Assembly (NCBI GenBank): GCA_018873225.1
Contig: JAEILZ010000007.1
Span: forward strand, 1,240,001-1,304,000
Source of the DNA: [Phialemoniopsis] sp. UDSM-2020
Lineage: Eukaryota > Ascomycota > Sordariomycetes > Thyridiales > Thyridiaceae
Direction of reading: 5' to 3'
DNA: 64,000 bases
Below the pieces are notes generated by a model. It was given only the letters and a program-made list of their open reading frames with translations. It was not told the DNA's origin and did not search any database. Shown piece by piece: positions 43,690 to 53,969 of the stretch. Position 1 is the first letter of the stretch; each line of letters opens with the position of its first letter. The translations under genes were made by a program, and so were the position numbers.

Positions 43690-43989
43690 GTTTGCTTTGA
43701 GTTACACGGGAAGACCGATGTAAGGCAGGCAACGACTCTGTAGACAACGAATGAATAGTAGACTCAAATGGTATCTACAATAGCTCTTCCTTGTATCAGA
43801 AACAGAAGTTTACTACTTAGGTGTGGGGTCGGGTGATGTCTAGGGTTCGCGCATCGAATTTGTGAGATCCGTCGGGTTCCGCCGATGTGTTTGCACTACA
43901 TCAGATCCGGCCCTCGGGCGCCACCGGCGGCGTCTCCTCTCAGGACGGGGCATGAGATCTCCTTGAATTGAACGTTGGGGTCTTTTGTT
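43690..43989. promoter_or_regulatory. Promoter of the C45 gene
   Basis: 300 bp between the C45 start and the 3' end of the cytochrome b5 gene. It contains TTCCGCCGA at 43877-43885, the 9-bp core of the shared 12-mer, about 190 bp upstream of the C45 start. Confidence 0.4.
43877..43885 (+). promoter_or_regulatory. Shared element core TTCCGCCGA (copy 3)
   Basis: Nine bases identical to the start of the 12-mers at 35626 and 40373. Nine-mers can match by chance, so the weight comes from its promoter position. Confidence 0.35.
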
Positions 43990-44516
43990 TTATCTTTGAT
44001 TGATGATCTTGAACCCGGTATCACCGCAGTACCTGATAGACTGCCGCCGCAGATAGCAAACTCGCTGCGAGTGCACACCACCTGGCCCACCCGCCCCCTG
44101 TCGAACCTCCCTTTTGTGTCGTGGTCGTCGTGTGTGTGTTTTGCTATACACGGTCGTGAGTCTGATAGCCTCTCCAAACCCAGTACATTTCGGAGTGCCT
44201 ACCTTGTCGATCTTCAGAACGCCGATCTCGAGATGTCTGAGGGTCTCCCGAGCTTCGTCGCTGTGGCCCACGTCCTCGAAGGCCTCCGTTGCGTCTTGGC
44301 CGCCGAAGTCGTTCAATACCTCTGCACCTCCGCTGCGAATATCTGCATATTAGTCAAGTACACGAGTGGTACGTAGAAGTCAATAGTAGAGACTGACGGG
44401 TGTTCATTGGCGAAAGTGGTACAGTCGTAGACCTTGCCTTCCACAATGAGGTAGAGGTCATCGGCCGATCGATGTTTCGCGACATCTCCGGGCAGCAATA
44501 TTTTTTGATTGTCCAT
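43990..44516 (-). CDS. Cytochrome b5 domain protein, about 153 aa
   Basis: Exon 1 (44516-44398) encodes the N-terminal strand and [19 protein letters not shown]. After a 65-bp intron (44333-44397) the frame continues [19 protein letters not shown] and VGHSDEAR, supplying both heme-ligand histidines (in EHPGG and GHSD). The domain fits cytochrome b5, the electron donor of desaturases, hydroxylases and some P450s. The expected C-terminal membrane anchor is not visible: the frame continues with Arg-rich sequence to a stop at 43990. A further splice after LKIDK (GTAGGC donor) is possible, so the C-terminus is uncertain. Its place next to the P450 gene set may be functional. Confidence 0.7.
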
Positions 44517-45744
44517 ACTATCAAGATGTCGTTTGTAATGGGCCCGACCTTATTTGTGACAGGTTGTTCTCGTTCCTGGAGATCGCCCGATACTTTTGTA
44601 AGTCCATTAAGGTGCTATTGCCATTGTGCATTAAGCCCCCTAGCCCCACGGCATATCTTTCCGGCATTCCCATCACTACTTACGAAGTAGAACCAGTAGA
44701 CGGATTTAACTCCAATGACCAGCTTAAGGCTAGCGTCGGTTACAGTGGATTTGCCCGGCTATGTCGACCTCTGGACTTCCCCGAGGGCCGGAAGTAGAGT
44801 GGGGCACCAACCTGTCCGGCACATTGCTACGGGAGCCATCCGCTGATGGGCCTGAGATACACAAGGACCTCTGTCCCAAAACGACAACAAACGCGGTCTT
44901 ATCTGCCCTTAGAATTCTCTATTTGAGACCCCCTCTAGGTAGACTTTCTAGTATACTAGCTTAAATTAAGCTTAGTCCTAATTCTGAACCTCCGATCTTA
45001 ATAACGAGGTTTGTTTATGCAATACGCAACTCGTCTGCCAAGCCCACCTTCCAGGCTTACAAAACCTGTGCCATCCAATCCTCAGACCTGCAGTCCAACA
45101 ATATCAATACTAAGAAGCTGGTTCATATTCCTATAGGTCCTTCTGGATATCGACGGCCTGTTCCACTTACCGAGAAGTAGATGGAGGTGAGAGAGATGCG
45201 CCGGTCATTGAGGGAACGCCTGCTGAGCCAGCTCCTGTCAGGCGATGGTGGAAGCTGAGGAAAGGGGCCGAAACGTAGATGGGACGGCTTTTGGTTTAAT
45301 CAAGTGCAGATACTGATTTGATAACCAAGTAAGCTCGTTCTCGTGGATAATTCGTTACAAGAGACTAAGACACACACGGACGCATAGTACAAGACCCCAA
45401 GTTAGAATCATAACGCAGAAATCAATAATGAACGTTTATCAATCTTTGAAACATCGCACAGACTAGAGCGAAAAGTACACTGAAGAAACGAGGCGCAGCA
45501 CAAGCATCATGATGATAATGATGATGTGGGGCATCTCCACACTCACGGAATGCCTAGCTGAGGCTGAATGAGGAAATTTCTACTTAATCACCTCATTGAT
45601 CCATTCTTCCACCTTCTCAGTCTGCCTAGACTTCTTCTCGATTGTCATAAGACTCTTGAAAGCTTCATCGACGCTCAGCAAGCTTCACCACTCGCTCACC
45701 CCCGTGCCTCCTGCGTGCGTGCGGGTCAGGGGCCAAGAAACATC
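44517..45744. other. Intergenic with a possible degraded repeat
   Basis: About 1.2 kb. The part from about 44920 to 45000 is AT-rich with TA-rich palindromes (CTAGTATACTAG, CTTAAATTAAG), resembling RIP-affected DNA; the next 200 bases read like a broken coding fragment. No intact gene. A relic of a mobile element is possible but not shown. Confidence 0.35.
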
Positions 45745-47355
45745 ATGGCTTTGCCAAAGCAGCTAGATGACCTGACCCAAAACAAGCGTTTCTGGACCGA
45801 CTTCTTCCAAGTCACAGACCAAGAACCCGACGCCTACGCCACCCTAGAAGGATGTGACGTCGACTTTCCCCTCGGAAACAGCGGCTACAGCATCACAGTC
45901 CACCTGCACCAAGACCTAGCCGACATCGACATCGACCTCGCGACCCCGCTGGACCGCTTCGAAATCAGCAAGAACTTCTCGCACTACAGCGCCCCGGACG
46001 TCCTCCGCTGGTCCGAACTGGACCTCGTCTGCCGCGCACAGGAGGCCCTGCCGCACCCGGGCGTGCCCTTCCTGCTCCTCCTGCGCTTCGCGCCCATCTG
46101 CATCGGCGACCCCTTCGACGCCTGCGCGGCGCTCGTCCACGCGGCGCTGGCAGACGGCCTGGGCTTCTCGCGCGAGGATGTGCGCAAGGTGCTCGCGGCC
46201 CGGGACGCGCGGGACGGCGGGCTGCGGTGGCGACACGACGACGTCGTGGGCGGGTGGTGCCTGCACGAATACCGCGACGCGACGTCCGGGAGGGGGCTGT
46301 TCACGCACAGGACGCTGTCGAATCCGGACTTCCCGTCTGAGGAGTGGAATGCTATGCTGCAGGCGGCGAGAGACGTCGTCGGGGAAGCGGGCGGCGGGGA
46401 GGATGAGGCGAGATGGACCTCGCTTCCCGGTGTAAAGTGTGCTGGGTATGATCTTCCCACTCGGCACGGGTTGTTTCTGCAGCTGGCATATCGGGGCGAG
46501 GAGAAGGGTGGTGTCCGTCTATTTGAAGGCGCTGGGAGCATGCTTGACCTGTTCGTAAACCGCGCGATGGTTGATTTGGGGTGCGGCTCGGCGTCCTTGT
46601 CGTCAATTGGGCAGGTGCGTGGGGAGGATGGAGAGGAGTATGAAGACACTGCCCAGCTCTTTGTCCAGGCGCTGGGAGATCGAAATTACGCCCTAGATGT
46701 CGTGCGGACGGCGGCCTGGTGGCTCAGAGCTCCGGCGGTAGAGGTTCGAAACGCCAACTCGAGACGCTCGGGAAAGCCGCTGCTTGGAGACACTCTGACA
46801 CAAGGGATGCGGAGGGCAAGTTCATCTTGGATCCACATCGGTTCTCTTGAGACGATGTTATTCAGGGACTGTCCAGATGAGACCAAGGAAGGAGAGACTT
46901 CACCGCCCAGCAACTATGAGACAACCTGGAAGATCGTGACAGATCTCATCCCCTTTGACAGTCGGGATGCAGAAGATGGCTGGATGACTGCATCCACGTT
47001 GGATGGTGGTAGGATTCGAGTTCGCCAACGAGATGAGAAACGGACAAAAGAGGAAGCAGACTTAATCACAATACGACTCGACAATCTGTCCCTGGGCATT
47101 GTCCAGATACTTTATCGCCTGATCTCTGATCCCCGAGCAGGCCTGGTCCTGTGCCCAATGTTTCTATCTGCATCACCGGAAGTGGTGACAAAGGTCCTAG
47201 AACGTGTGGATAATTTTCAAGGTGACAGATTCAGCGACAAACCCCCACGGCCTAAAGTACACCTGATTGACTCGGAGGCCGTGTTGTTGGAGATACTCTT
47301 GAATGGGCCTGAGATTTGGTGGAGAAGCAAGAGTGGCGAGGAAAGCGCCAATTGA
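45745..47355 (+). CDS. Orphan protein, 536 aa
   Basis: A single exon from ATG 45745 (MALPKQLDDL); the frame is open 59 codons further upstream but without supporting signals. The product is acidic with many Trp and Asp residues and no signal peptide or membrane segment. I do not recognise a domain. The first third (to about 46350) is extremely GC-rich, with C/G at nearly every third position, while the last third has much more mixed codons, so base use changes along the gene. A cytosolic lineage-specific protein is the safest description. Confidence 0.65.
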   Translation: MALPKQLDDLTQNKRFWTDFFQVTDQEPDAYATLEGCDVDFPLGNSGYSITVHLHQDLADIDIDLATPLDRFEISKNFSHYSAPDVLRWSELDLVCRAQEALPHPGVPFLLLLRFAPICIGDPFDACAALVHAALADGLGFSREDVRKVLAARDARDGGLRWRHDDVVGGWCLHEYRDATSGRGLFTHRTLSNPDFPSEEWNAMLQAARDVVGEAGGGEDEARWTSLPGVKCAGYDLPTRHGLFLQLAYRGEEKGGVRLFEGAGSMLDLFVNRAMVDLGCGSASLSSIGQVRGEDGEEYEDTAQLFVQALGDRNYALDVVRTAAWWLRAPAVEVRNANSRRSGKPLLGDTLTQGMRRASSSWIHIGSLETMLFRDCPDETKEGETSPPSNYETTWKIVTDLIPFDSRDAEDGWMTASTLDGGRIRVRQRDEKRTKEEADLITIRLDNLSLGIVQILYRLISDPRAGLVLCPMFLSASPEVVTKVLERVDNFQGDRFSDKPPRPKVHLIDSEAVLLEILLNGPEIWWRSKSGEESAN

Positions 47356-47492
47356 ACAATTTGGGCGTTGGAATGTAATTATAAGATGGATTCTTCTTGT
47401 CAAAGACTTCAGAAAGCTTGATCTTCAGCTCTGGCCACATCGCCAATCCCTTCTCCCTGTTGTCACCGTCTTAATACGCAATGGCTGGAGTA

Positions 47493-48251
47493 TCAAATAA
47501 TTACAGAACCCAGTGCCACCAACATAGCAAGCCATCCGCCCATGAGACTGATTCGATTCGCACCCAAATTACCGCCGCTCGGCTTATCTAGCCCAGGCGT
47601 ACCGGTTGCAGCGGGCGCCGTTGGCGTCTCGGTCGCAGACTGCGTAGGCGATGACCCGTTCCTGGAGAGAAAAGACCCAACAATGACCGTCCGGTTCGTG
47701 ACATCGTCCAAGAATAGATATGGAGCGACAGCAGCCACCGTCATTCCGTCGAGCGAGGTATTCGAGCATCCTCCCAGCTTCCCAACGGACCGGATATAAA
47801 ACGCCCAGTAGACCAAGGTTGCGACCTCGCCAGGCTTGGTGCGGAGAACAGTGGAGTCCTTGCCCAGCTGCTCCGTGCTCACTTCCCCCTCTAGATCCAC
47901 GAAAGACAGTTTCATATGGGGCGGAGCAGTCTCGTTGTACTTCTGGGACACCAGCGAGAACATGGCGTCGGTCTCCTCGGGTGACAAGGTCAGGGGAGCC
48001 AAGTTGAAATCCGTATTATTCTCTAGTGACGTGTCGGCAACGCTAAGCTTCCGCTTGAAGGAGACGGTGTAATTCTTGACTGGCAATTGGCAGTCACCTT
48101 GGTGGTCGCGGGGACAGTCCTGGCGATCGACGTCGACCTCATGAAATTCGACATCGTTGACGCCGAGGGCGATCTGGGTCCAGTCGCTGCAGACTGCTGT
48201 CGCCCATGCTGCTAAGTGCGCCAGTAGTAGGCCGAGGAGAACTCTCTTCAT
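47493..48251 (-). CDS. Secreted, probably GPI-anchored protein, 252 aa
   Basis: A single exon from ATG 48251. Residues 1-19 are a signal peptide (MKRVLLGLLLAHLAAWATA). The mature protein has about four Cys, several N-glycosylation sequons (NYT, NNT, NET, NTS, NRT, NGS), a Ser/Thr/Pro/Ala-rich stalk (SATETPTAPAATGTP) and a hydrophobic C-terminus (LMGGWLAMLVALGSVII) behind a small-residue site (SGGN). This layout is typical of GPI-anchored wall or membrane proteins. No catalytic family recognised. Confidence 0.75.
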   Translation of the reverse strand: MKRVLLGLLLAHLAAWATAVCSDWTQIALGVNDVEFHEVDVDRQDCPRDHQGDCQLPVKNYTVSFKRKLSVADTSLENNTDFNLAPLTLSPEETDAMFSLVSQKYNETAPPHMKLSFVDLEGEVSTEQLGKDSTVLRTKPGEVATLVYWAFYIRSVGKLGGCSNTSLDGMTVAAVAPYLFLDDVTNRTVIVGSFLSRNGSSPTQSATETPTAPAATGTPGLDKPSGGNLGANRISLMGGWLAMLVALGSVII

Positions 48252-49425
48252 GGCTGAATCTCGACTATCGCGCCCGTTTCGCAGAGAATAGTGTTGCTTT
48301 GCTGCCTTTGCACGGGGGTGAACCTGCACGTAAGGGCAAAAGGGGTCTCCATTTTGAAATTTGAAGTTGAAATGAAGTTTCGGAAGCGCGGCACGTTACC
48401 GCGTCTGAAAAGCTTGGCATTCAGCCGGAAGACAAGGGACGTGCTTTGTCCAACCAACAAATTAAGACTGAATGCGACCAGGCAGCCATGACTTGAACTT
48501 CAAGACCGGGCACTTTTCTGAATGACATCTATGCCTTGAAGAGCGATGTTTTGCCCACTCAAACACATCATTCCCATGTGAGGCTACCCTGGCCGCCTTA
48601 TACCTGTGCTCAAGATGTATTAGACAACAGCATACCATCGAATATCCAGCGTAACGAAGGGAGTTTGTGATATCAGAAGTGGCGAAACCAATGCCTTGGA
48701 CAGTCTCCTCAAAGAATTCAGAACGGCGAGTGAATGTCGGTATCATCATGGAACAGATATCCTGTGCACGGGGTCTTCACTGACCTATTTGTTTAGGCGC
48801 AGGGGTCTGTCAGAGAACAACACTGATGATAGACAGCCATGGGATTCCCTTCTCTACTTGCAGGACAGAAATCAAAAGTGCAATGCAGGCTGGTTTGCTC
48901 CTACTTATATACCTCGTCAGTATTGACTTCAAGGCTTACATCCTAGTGGACAACACGACGTCCAAACGATTTAGCCAAAGTATTTGCTACATATCATGGA
49001 CCTTCAAAGGCCCTCTACTTCTTCAATTAGCTTGCATCAAATGATTTCTCGCATACTTGAAAGGACCTCGACGGTACTCGCGGAGATCACATCTGCCCTA
49101 CGCAAAAGGTGGAGGGTTTGATTGCCCAGTTGCGGGGTCTGCCCGGTGTGAGTCAACCGGCGAGCTGTCAGGCGAGCTACGATTGGAGCAGGGTTGGGTC
49201 AATGCAGTTCGCCCTGAACATCACCAGCAAGTCTTGTCTTGTAAGATCTGTATTAAAATCTTGTAATTCATATATACATAAATCCATATACACGTTCTAG
49301 GCGATCTATATTTGCTGTTGTTTATGTGCTTTCTCTCCAATGCCTGCAAAAGAAGTAGAAGATTAAAATACAGCCCAGAATCGCAGATTCAAACTAGCAA
49401 AATGCAAACAGAACACCTCTTTGTT
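48252..49425. other. Intergenic
   Basis: About 1.2 kb between two minus-strand genes: the promoter of the GPI-type gene and the 3' side of the dynamin-GT2 gene. No convincing frame or RNA gene seen. Confidence 0.4.
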
Positions 49426-52400
49426 TTACCAGGTGAACTTCATCAGCGCCGGGTTCAGCAGAACCGGCAGGCAGAAGTGGCTAAAGACGACGCACGCGAG
49501 CGGGAAGATGGCGATGACCTGGTTGATGCGCCAGAGGTAAGGGAAGGCGTAGACGCCACAGACCATGAGCGCGATCATGGCGAAGCAAAAGATGAAGACG
49601 AACTTGAAGCGCCGCGCGATCATGGGCATCTCGATGAAGAAGGACGTGTCGGTCGCCTCCTTGGAGGTCGCGCCCCACGTCATGTTGATAGAGAACATGT
49701 GGCACAGGAGCGCCTGGCACACGTGCATCGAGATGCCTCCCAGGAAGATGAAGAGCAGCGGCACCCAGCGGAAGACCGTCCAGAGCTGGTGCACCAGGTT
49801 GGCGCCCTCGCCGCGGTAGCGCACGATGGCCAGGGCCAAGTTACCCGCGCCGGAAAAGACGACGATGAGAGCGACCCAGACGCGCCACGAGTCCATGTAG
49901 TAATGATCCAGGTGACCGTTGAGCCAGCCGATGAGGAAGTAGTTGAGTAGGGTACCGAACCAGGTGTAGCCGATGGCGTAGTAGGTGCCGATGTAGGCAA
50001 GGATAGTGACCTTGGAACCCAGGGGCATGTTGGAGAAGATGAATTTCTTGAAGAGCGGGGTGAAGATGCCACGGCGGGGCCAGTACTTTATGGGGTGGAA
50101 AAGCAGCTCGTTGCAGCCGTAGGCGTACTTTTCCCAACGAGCAAGCTCGTCATAGACTGTAAGAGAGACACCCTCCTTGAAGTCCTCGCCGCAGTAAGCG
50201 CCGAGGCGGATGTGGTAGCCCATGGTCTGGAGACGGAGGGAGATATCGAAATCCTCCGAGACGTGAGATTCAGACCAGAACTTTTCGTACGGTGTAGTAG
50301 AGTTGGGATCCTTATCGCCTGGCTGCAGGTATCCTTCGTCGTCTCGCTTGACGATACCGTCGTCAACGAAACTGACTTCCTGCAGCGCAGACCAGCGAAG
50401 GAAAGCGTTGTGGCCGACAAAGGGGGAGACATCACCGTTGGCGACGGCGAAACGGATAGCGGTATAGACGAGCTCGGTGAAGAAGGTGATACCGGTCTCG
50501 AAGAAGCTGGTGGTAACGTTCATGACACCGGAGGAGAACTGAATAATCGCCACCTGCGGCGACTCTTCGAGCTCACTGACGGCGTCAATCATGCACTCGA
50601 CCGGGACACGGGTATCCGAGTCGATGATGAGAATGTAGTCACCGATACGGATATCTCCGTCTGCCCAAGCACGGCCCTCTTCTTCCTCGAGGACTTCGTT
50701 CAGGCACTTGCGGTAGACCTCTTCCTCGTCGTGCTGCGTCCAGACGCCGGAGCTAGTACGGTCGACATCGACCAGCTTGTCTTCGACCTTGAGACTGATA
50801 CCGAGGGCAAAGTTCATGTTGGACGCCTTCTTGAACTTGCCTCTTCGGAGGAACTTCTTCAGGCCCTCGCCGCTGGGGTTGTGCTTGGGCCGAGCCACCC
50901 AGCCGATGTTGTGCTCGACGTAGTAGGCGCGTCGCTCTGCGGCCTCCTCGGGCGACAGCAACTGCATACCGTCATCGTTGAAGAACATGTTGGCAGTACC
51001 ACCGTGAGACTCGTAGTCGCGGATAGCAGCCTCGAGAGAGTCTACGGTAGGGACAATGACAGCTTCCAGACCCTCCTTGTAGACAGGGCACTGGATGGTA
51101 ACGTGCGGCAGCGGTCCGTTCTTAATATTGAGACGCTTCACCGCATTCGCCGAGTAGAACTTGGAGTTGGTCCTCAGCTGACTGACGGGCCCAATCAACT
51201 GAGCGATGGTGTTGATCAGAGATTGACAGAAAAACAAACTGACGAAGAACTGCAGCGGCGCAGTCACCAGTAGGAAAAGACGCCAGTAGTCGCCGTCCGT
51301 CGCAATCTCTTGTGCGATTTCTCCGCAAGAAAGACCGATAAGAGTTAGGTTCAGCGCCACCGTCAGAGCCACAGTGCAAGCGTTGATCAGAGGCGTAGGC
51401 CGCCTTGTCTTACCACCGTTCTCCATTTCAGAAGGGTCCAGCTGGCCAGTGCTCGTGTCATCAATGACAGACGAAGGCTCAGTGGTGGGCATAAGCTCAT
51501 CGTAGTGATCGATCTTCTCGTCGATCCTCTGCATGTGATCCGTGTGGTGCGTGTACCGCGCCGTCGAGTCAGTCGAGTCAGACATGGTCCGCAGCTTCTG
51601 CACCAGCATGCTGATGTTGTCCTGCAGGACGCCGTTGACCATATCGCCTAGGTAGGTCCTCAGCGACGCGAGGCCCGCGCGGCTGTGGTTGAGCGAGCTC
51701 CAGGGGTCGCGCGCGAAGAAGGCCGTCTCGCTGGCGTTGCGCTGGTCGAGGCCGAAGCCGTCGCGGCGCTCCTGCGTCGACCTGTTCTTGACGGCGAACC
51801 ATCCCTGCTCGAGGTGGTGGTCCTTGTTGCGGCAGATCTTGAGAACCCTCTTCTCATCGCCACGCTGGACGAGATCACACTTGGTGAGGACGCCGACGGT
51901 GCGATGACCCTCAGGATCGACGGCACGGGCAAACTCTAACGCCTCTTGATTGCCGATCTGGTTGGTGGCATCGACCACAGTTCTTTGATTGATGTTAGCA
52001 TATCTCATACTCTTGGCAGGGTTGAAGTGGGGTCAGTCAGTAGGGCAGACGCACAAGATGATGGTGTGGGGTTCCTTGATGTACTCCATCACCAAGCTCC
52101 TGATGGCCTCAATCTCATGCGCATCGTGAAGTGCGGAATCTAGACCCATCATGTTAGTACTGGTCATATCAGTAGAAGTGAGTAGGACATACTGTGCATG
52201 AGACCAGGAAAGTCGACGATGCTCAGACCGTGAACATCGGGCCCCGAAACCTCGACGACGAGGACATTATCTGAGAGCACTCGGTCGTTCTCACCCTCGG
52301 CATCGGACTCATCATCGCGGGCCTCTGGGTCAGCGATGGTGATGTCCATGTGAGTCGCAGCCTACTTGACGTTAGAAATAATGAGATTGGGGCATAGACC

Positions 52401-52962
52401 AATGAGGCTTACATCTTGCAGGATGTTGACAAAGTCATTTCCAGTGAGGGGTCCGACTTGCTCCACCTCAAAGCTCTCCAGATGCTGAACGGCCGACGCA
52501 TACTGGGCATCGAGCGGGCCAGGACGGATATATGCCCTGACGCTCGACTTCTCGCCCGATGTGCGCTTGAACTGGGCGTGGACGGCGAAGTTGGTGAGCG
52601 GGCGGGTGGCTGCAGGGTATGATAATCCAGTGAGGGCTTCGAAGAGTGAGGTCTTTCCGCTTGACTTGTCTCCGATAATGGCGATCTGATGAAGGGTAAA
52701 AAGATTGTGAGCATGAGGCGATATTGGCTTGTCAGCGGTGAGCATCCCGACGTACCTTTGGCAGGACCGCCGTCTCCTTCACCGTCAATTGGTGTAATCT
52801 GTTGAAGAGATCGTGGGCGTTGACCTCTGCTGAGTAGCCTCCAGGGCTGGCCGGTGCCCTCGGCGATCTCAATCCCGACGTCCTGGTTGCTCCTGCATGT
52901 GGCGTCCTCGTCCCCGGCGTCCTCGCCGTCGGGGTCCTCACACCGGGCGTCTTGCTGCTCAT
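49426..52962 (-). CDS. Dynamin-type GTPase domain fused to GT2 membrane glycosyltransferase, 1096 aa
   Basis: Exons 52962-52756, 52685-52413, 52361-52193, 52139-52055 and 51982-49426, with introns of 51-72 bp. After a basic Thr/Pro repeat head (residues 1-40) comes a dynamin G domain: P-loop GDKSSGKTSL (74-83), TRPLTNF, DFPG (210-213) and TKCD (278-281). It ends about residue 375, without stalk or GED. The same frame continues into a processive GT2 enzyme: two TM spans (443-502), PVYKE, DSD at about 699-701, SEDFD at 820-824, ELARW at 857-861, then several TM spans to the C-terminus. Chitin- or glucan-synthase-like polymerisation at the plasma membrane is the family-level expectation. An ATG in good context at 51585 could start a separate GT2 protein (719 aa). 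Confidence 0.8.
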
Positions 52963-53969
52963 TGCGATGCTGGCAAGATACGATGAAGCTGATACAACAT
53001 GGCTATCTCGAAGTTGAAAAGTGTGTGGAAGTGGAAGGCCGGGTATGCAAACGGGGCTTGATAGGGATAGCTCGAGAAAGGAAAGGACTGGATTCCCCAA
53101 TGGCACTTGCCGCCGTTCCGAGTCAAGCTTGGGGGGCGTCAAAAGAGGGAAAAGCCATGTACGCCATCATGTCAAAACTCTGACCCGCTGTGCCGTAAAC
53201 GTTCGAGAAGCTAGCAACAGTTGCCTAGGAAGGCAAGGAGGGCAAGCCATAGCGCTGGGGTGAGTGGACTGGAGTGACGCTGCCAGAGCAGCCCAGATGA
53301 CTCGAGGCCCCCGAGCCGTCTCTGACGGTGCGTAAAGCTAGGTGTAGCCGACAGGTGTAAGACATCGCTATAGAACTCTGCTTGCTTACCTTTCTCGTAC
53401 GTACATGGGGAGAGCTCCTGTGGGCACAGGGCAGTAAACGAGGGGGCGGAGAAGTCGGATGGGCCTTCGATCGTGCGCTCTTCGCCTGGTAGTGGGTCGA
53501 GCTGTGGGAACAAGCACAGCACTAAGACGCTTGGGAAGCTTGACTCGCCGCATCGGTCTGTACACCGAGGCTGCCGCTAGACCACATCGGGACTTATAAG
53601 ACATTCTTTGGTTCTGGCCCTGACAAGATCGGATCACATTCCAGAAAGAGGTTGCCAAGGCGACAACCCAAGCATTCTGGCCGCGGGTGTCGCTTTGACA
53701 GCTCTTATGAATACTGGAGCTTTAGACGCCTGTTCTCAAAATGAAGCACATATCGGGATGAAATTGCCGCCCGATTATCCGTATGCGCGATGTCTGCGAG
53801 ATGATGCCTATGCTAGTGATGCCGTATAGCCTTTTTGCAGTGCAGATAGATTTTGATTATTCAACGAGAGTGATCTAGTAGTTTATTGGGGTATTCAGTA
53901 GTAAAATGATGCTATCCAAACGCCAGCGTGAGAAACGCTATGAATGATGTGAACGATGAGCCTGCACAT
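52963..53969. other. Intergenic
   Basis: About 1 kb upstream of the dynamin-GT2 gene and downstream of the GH128 gene. No gene or RNA recognised. Confidence 0.4.

Noticed and set aside
50095..51273. 392-codon open frame antisense to the GT2 gene
   Set aside because: It mirrors the GC-rich codon pattern of the true gene. Translation is Asp/Glu/Val-rich with no domain, whereas the minus strand has clear GT2 motifs.
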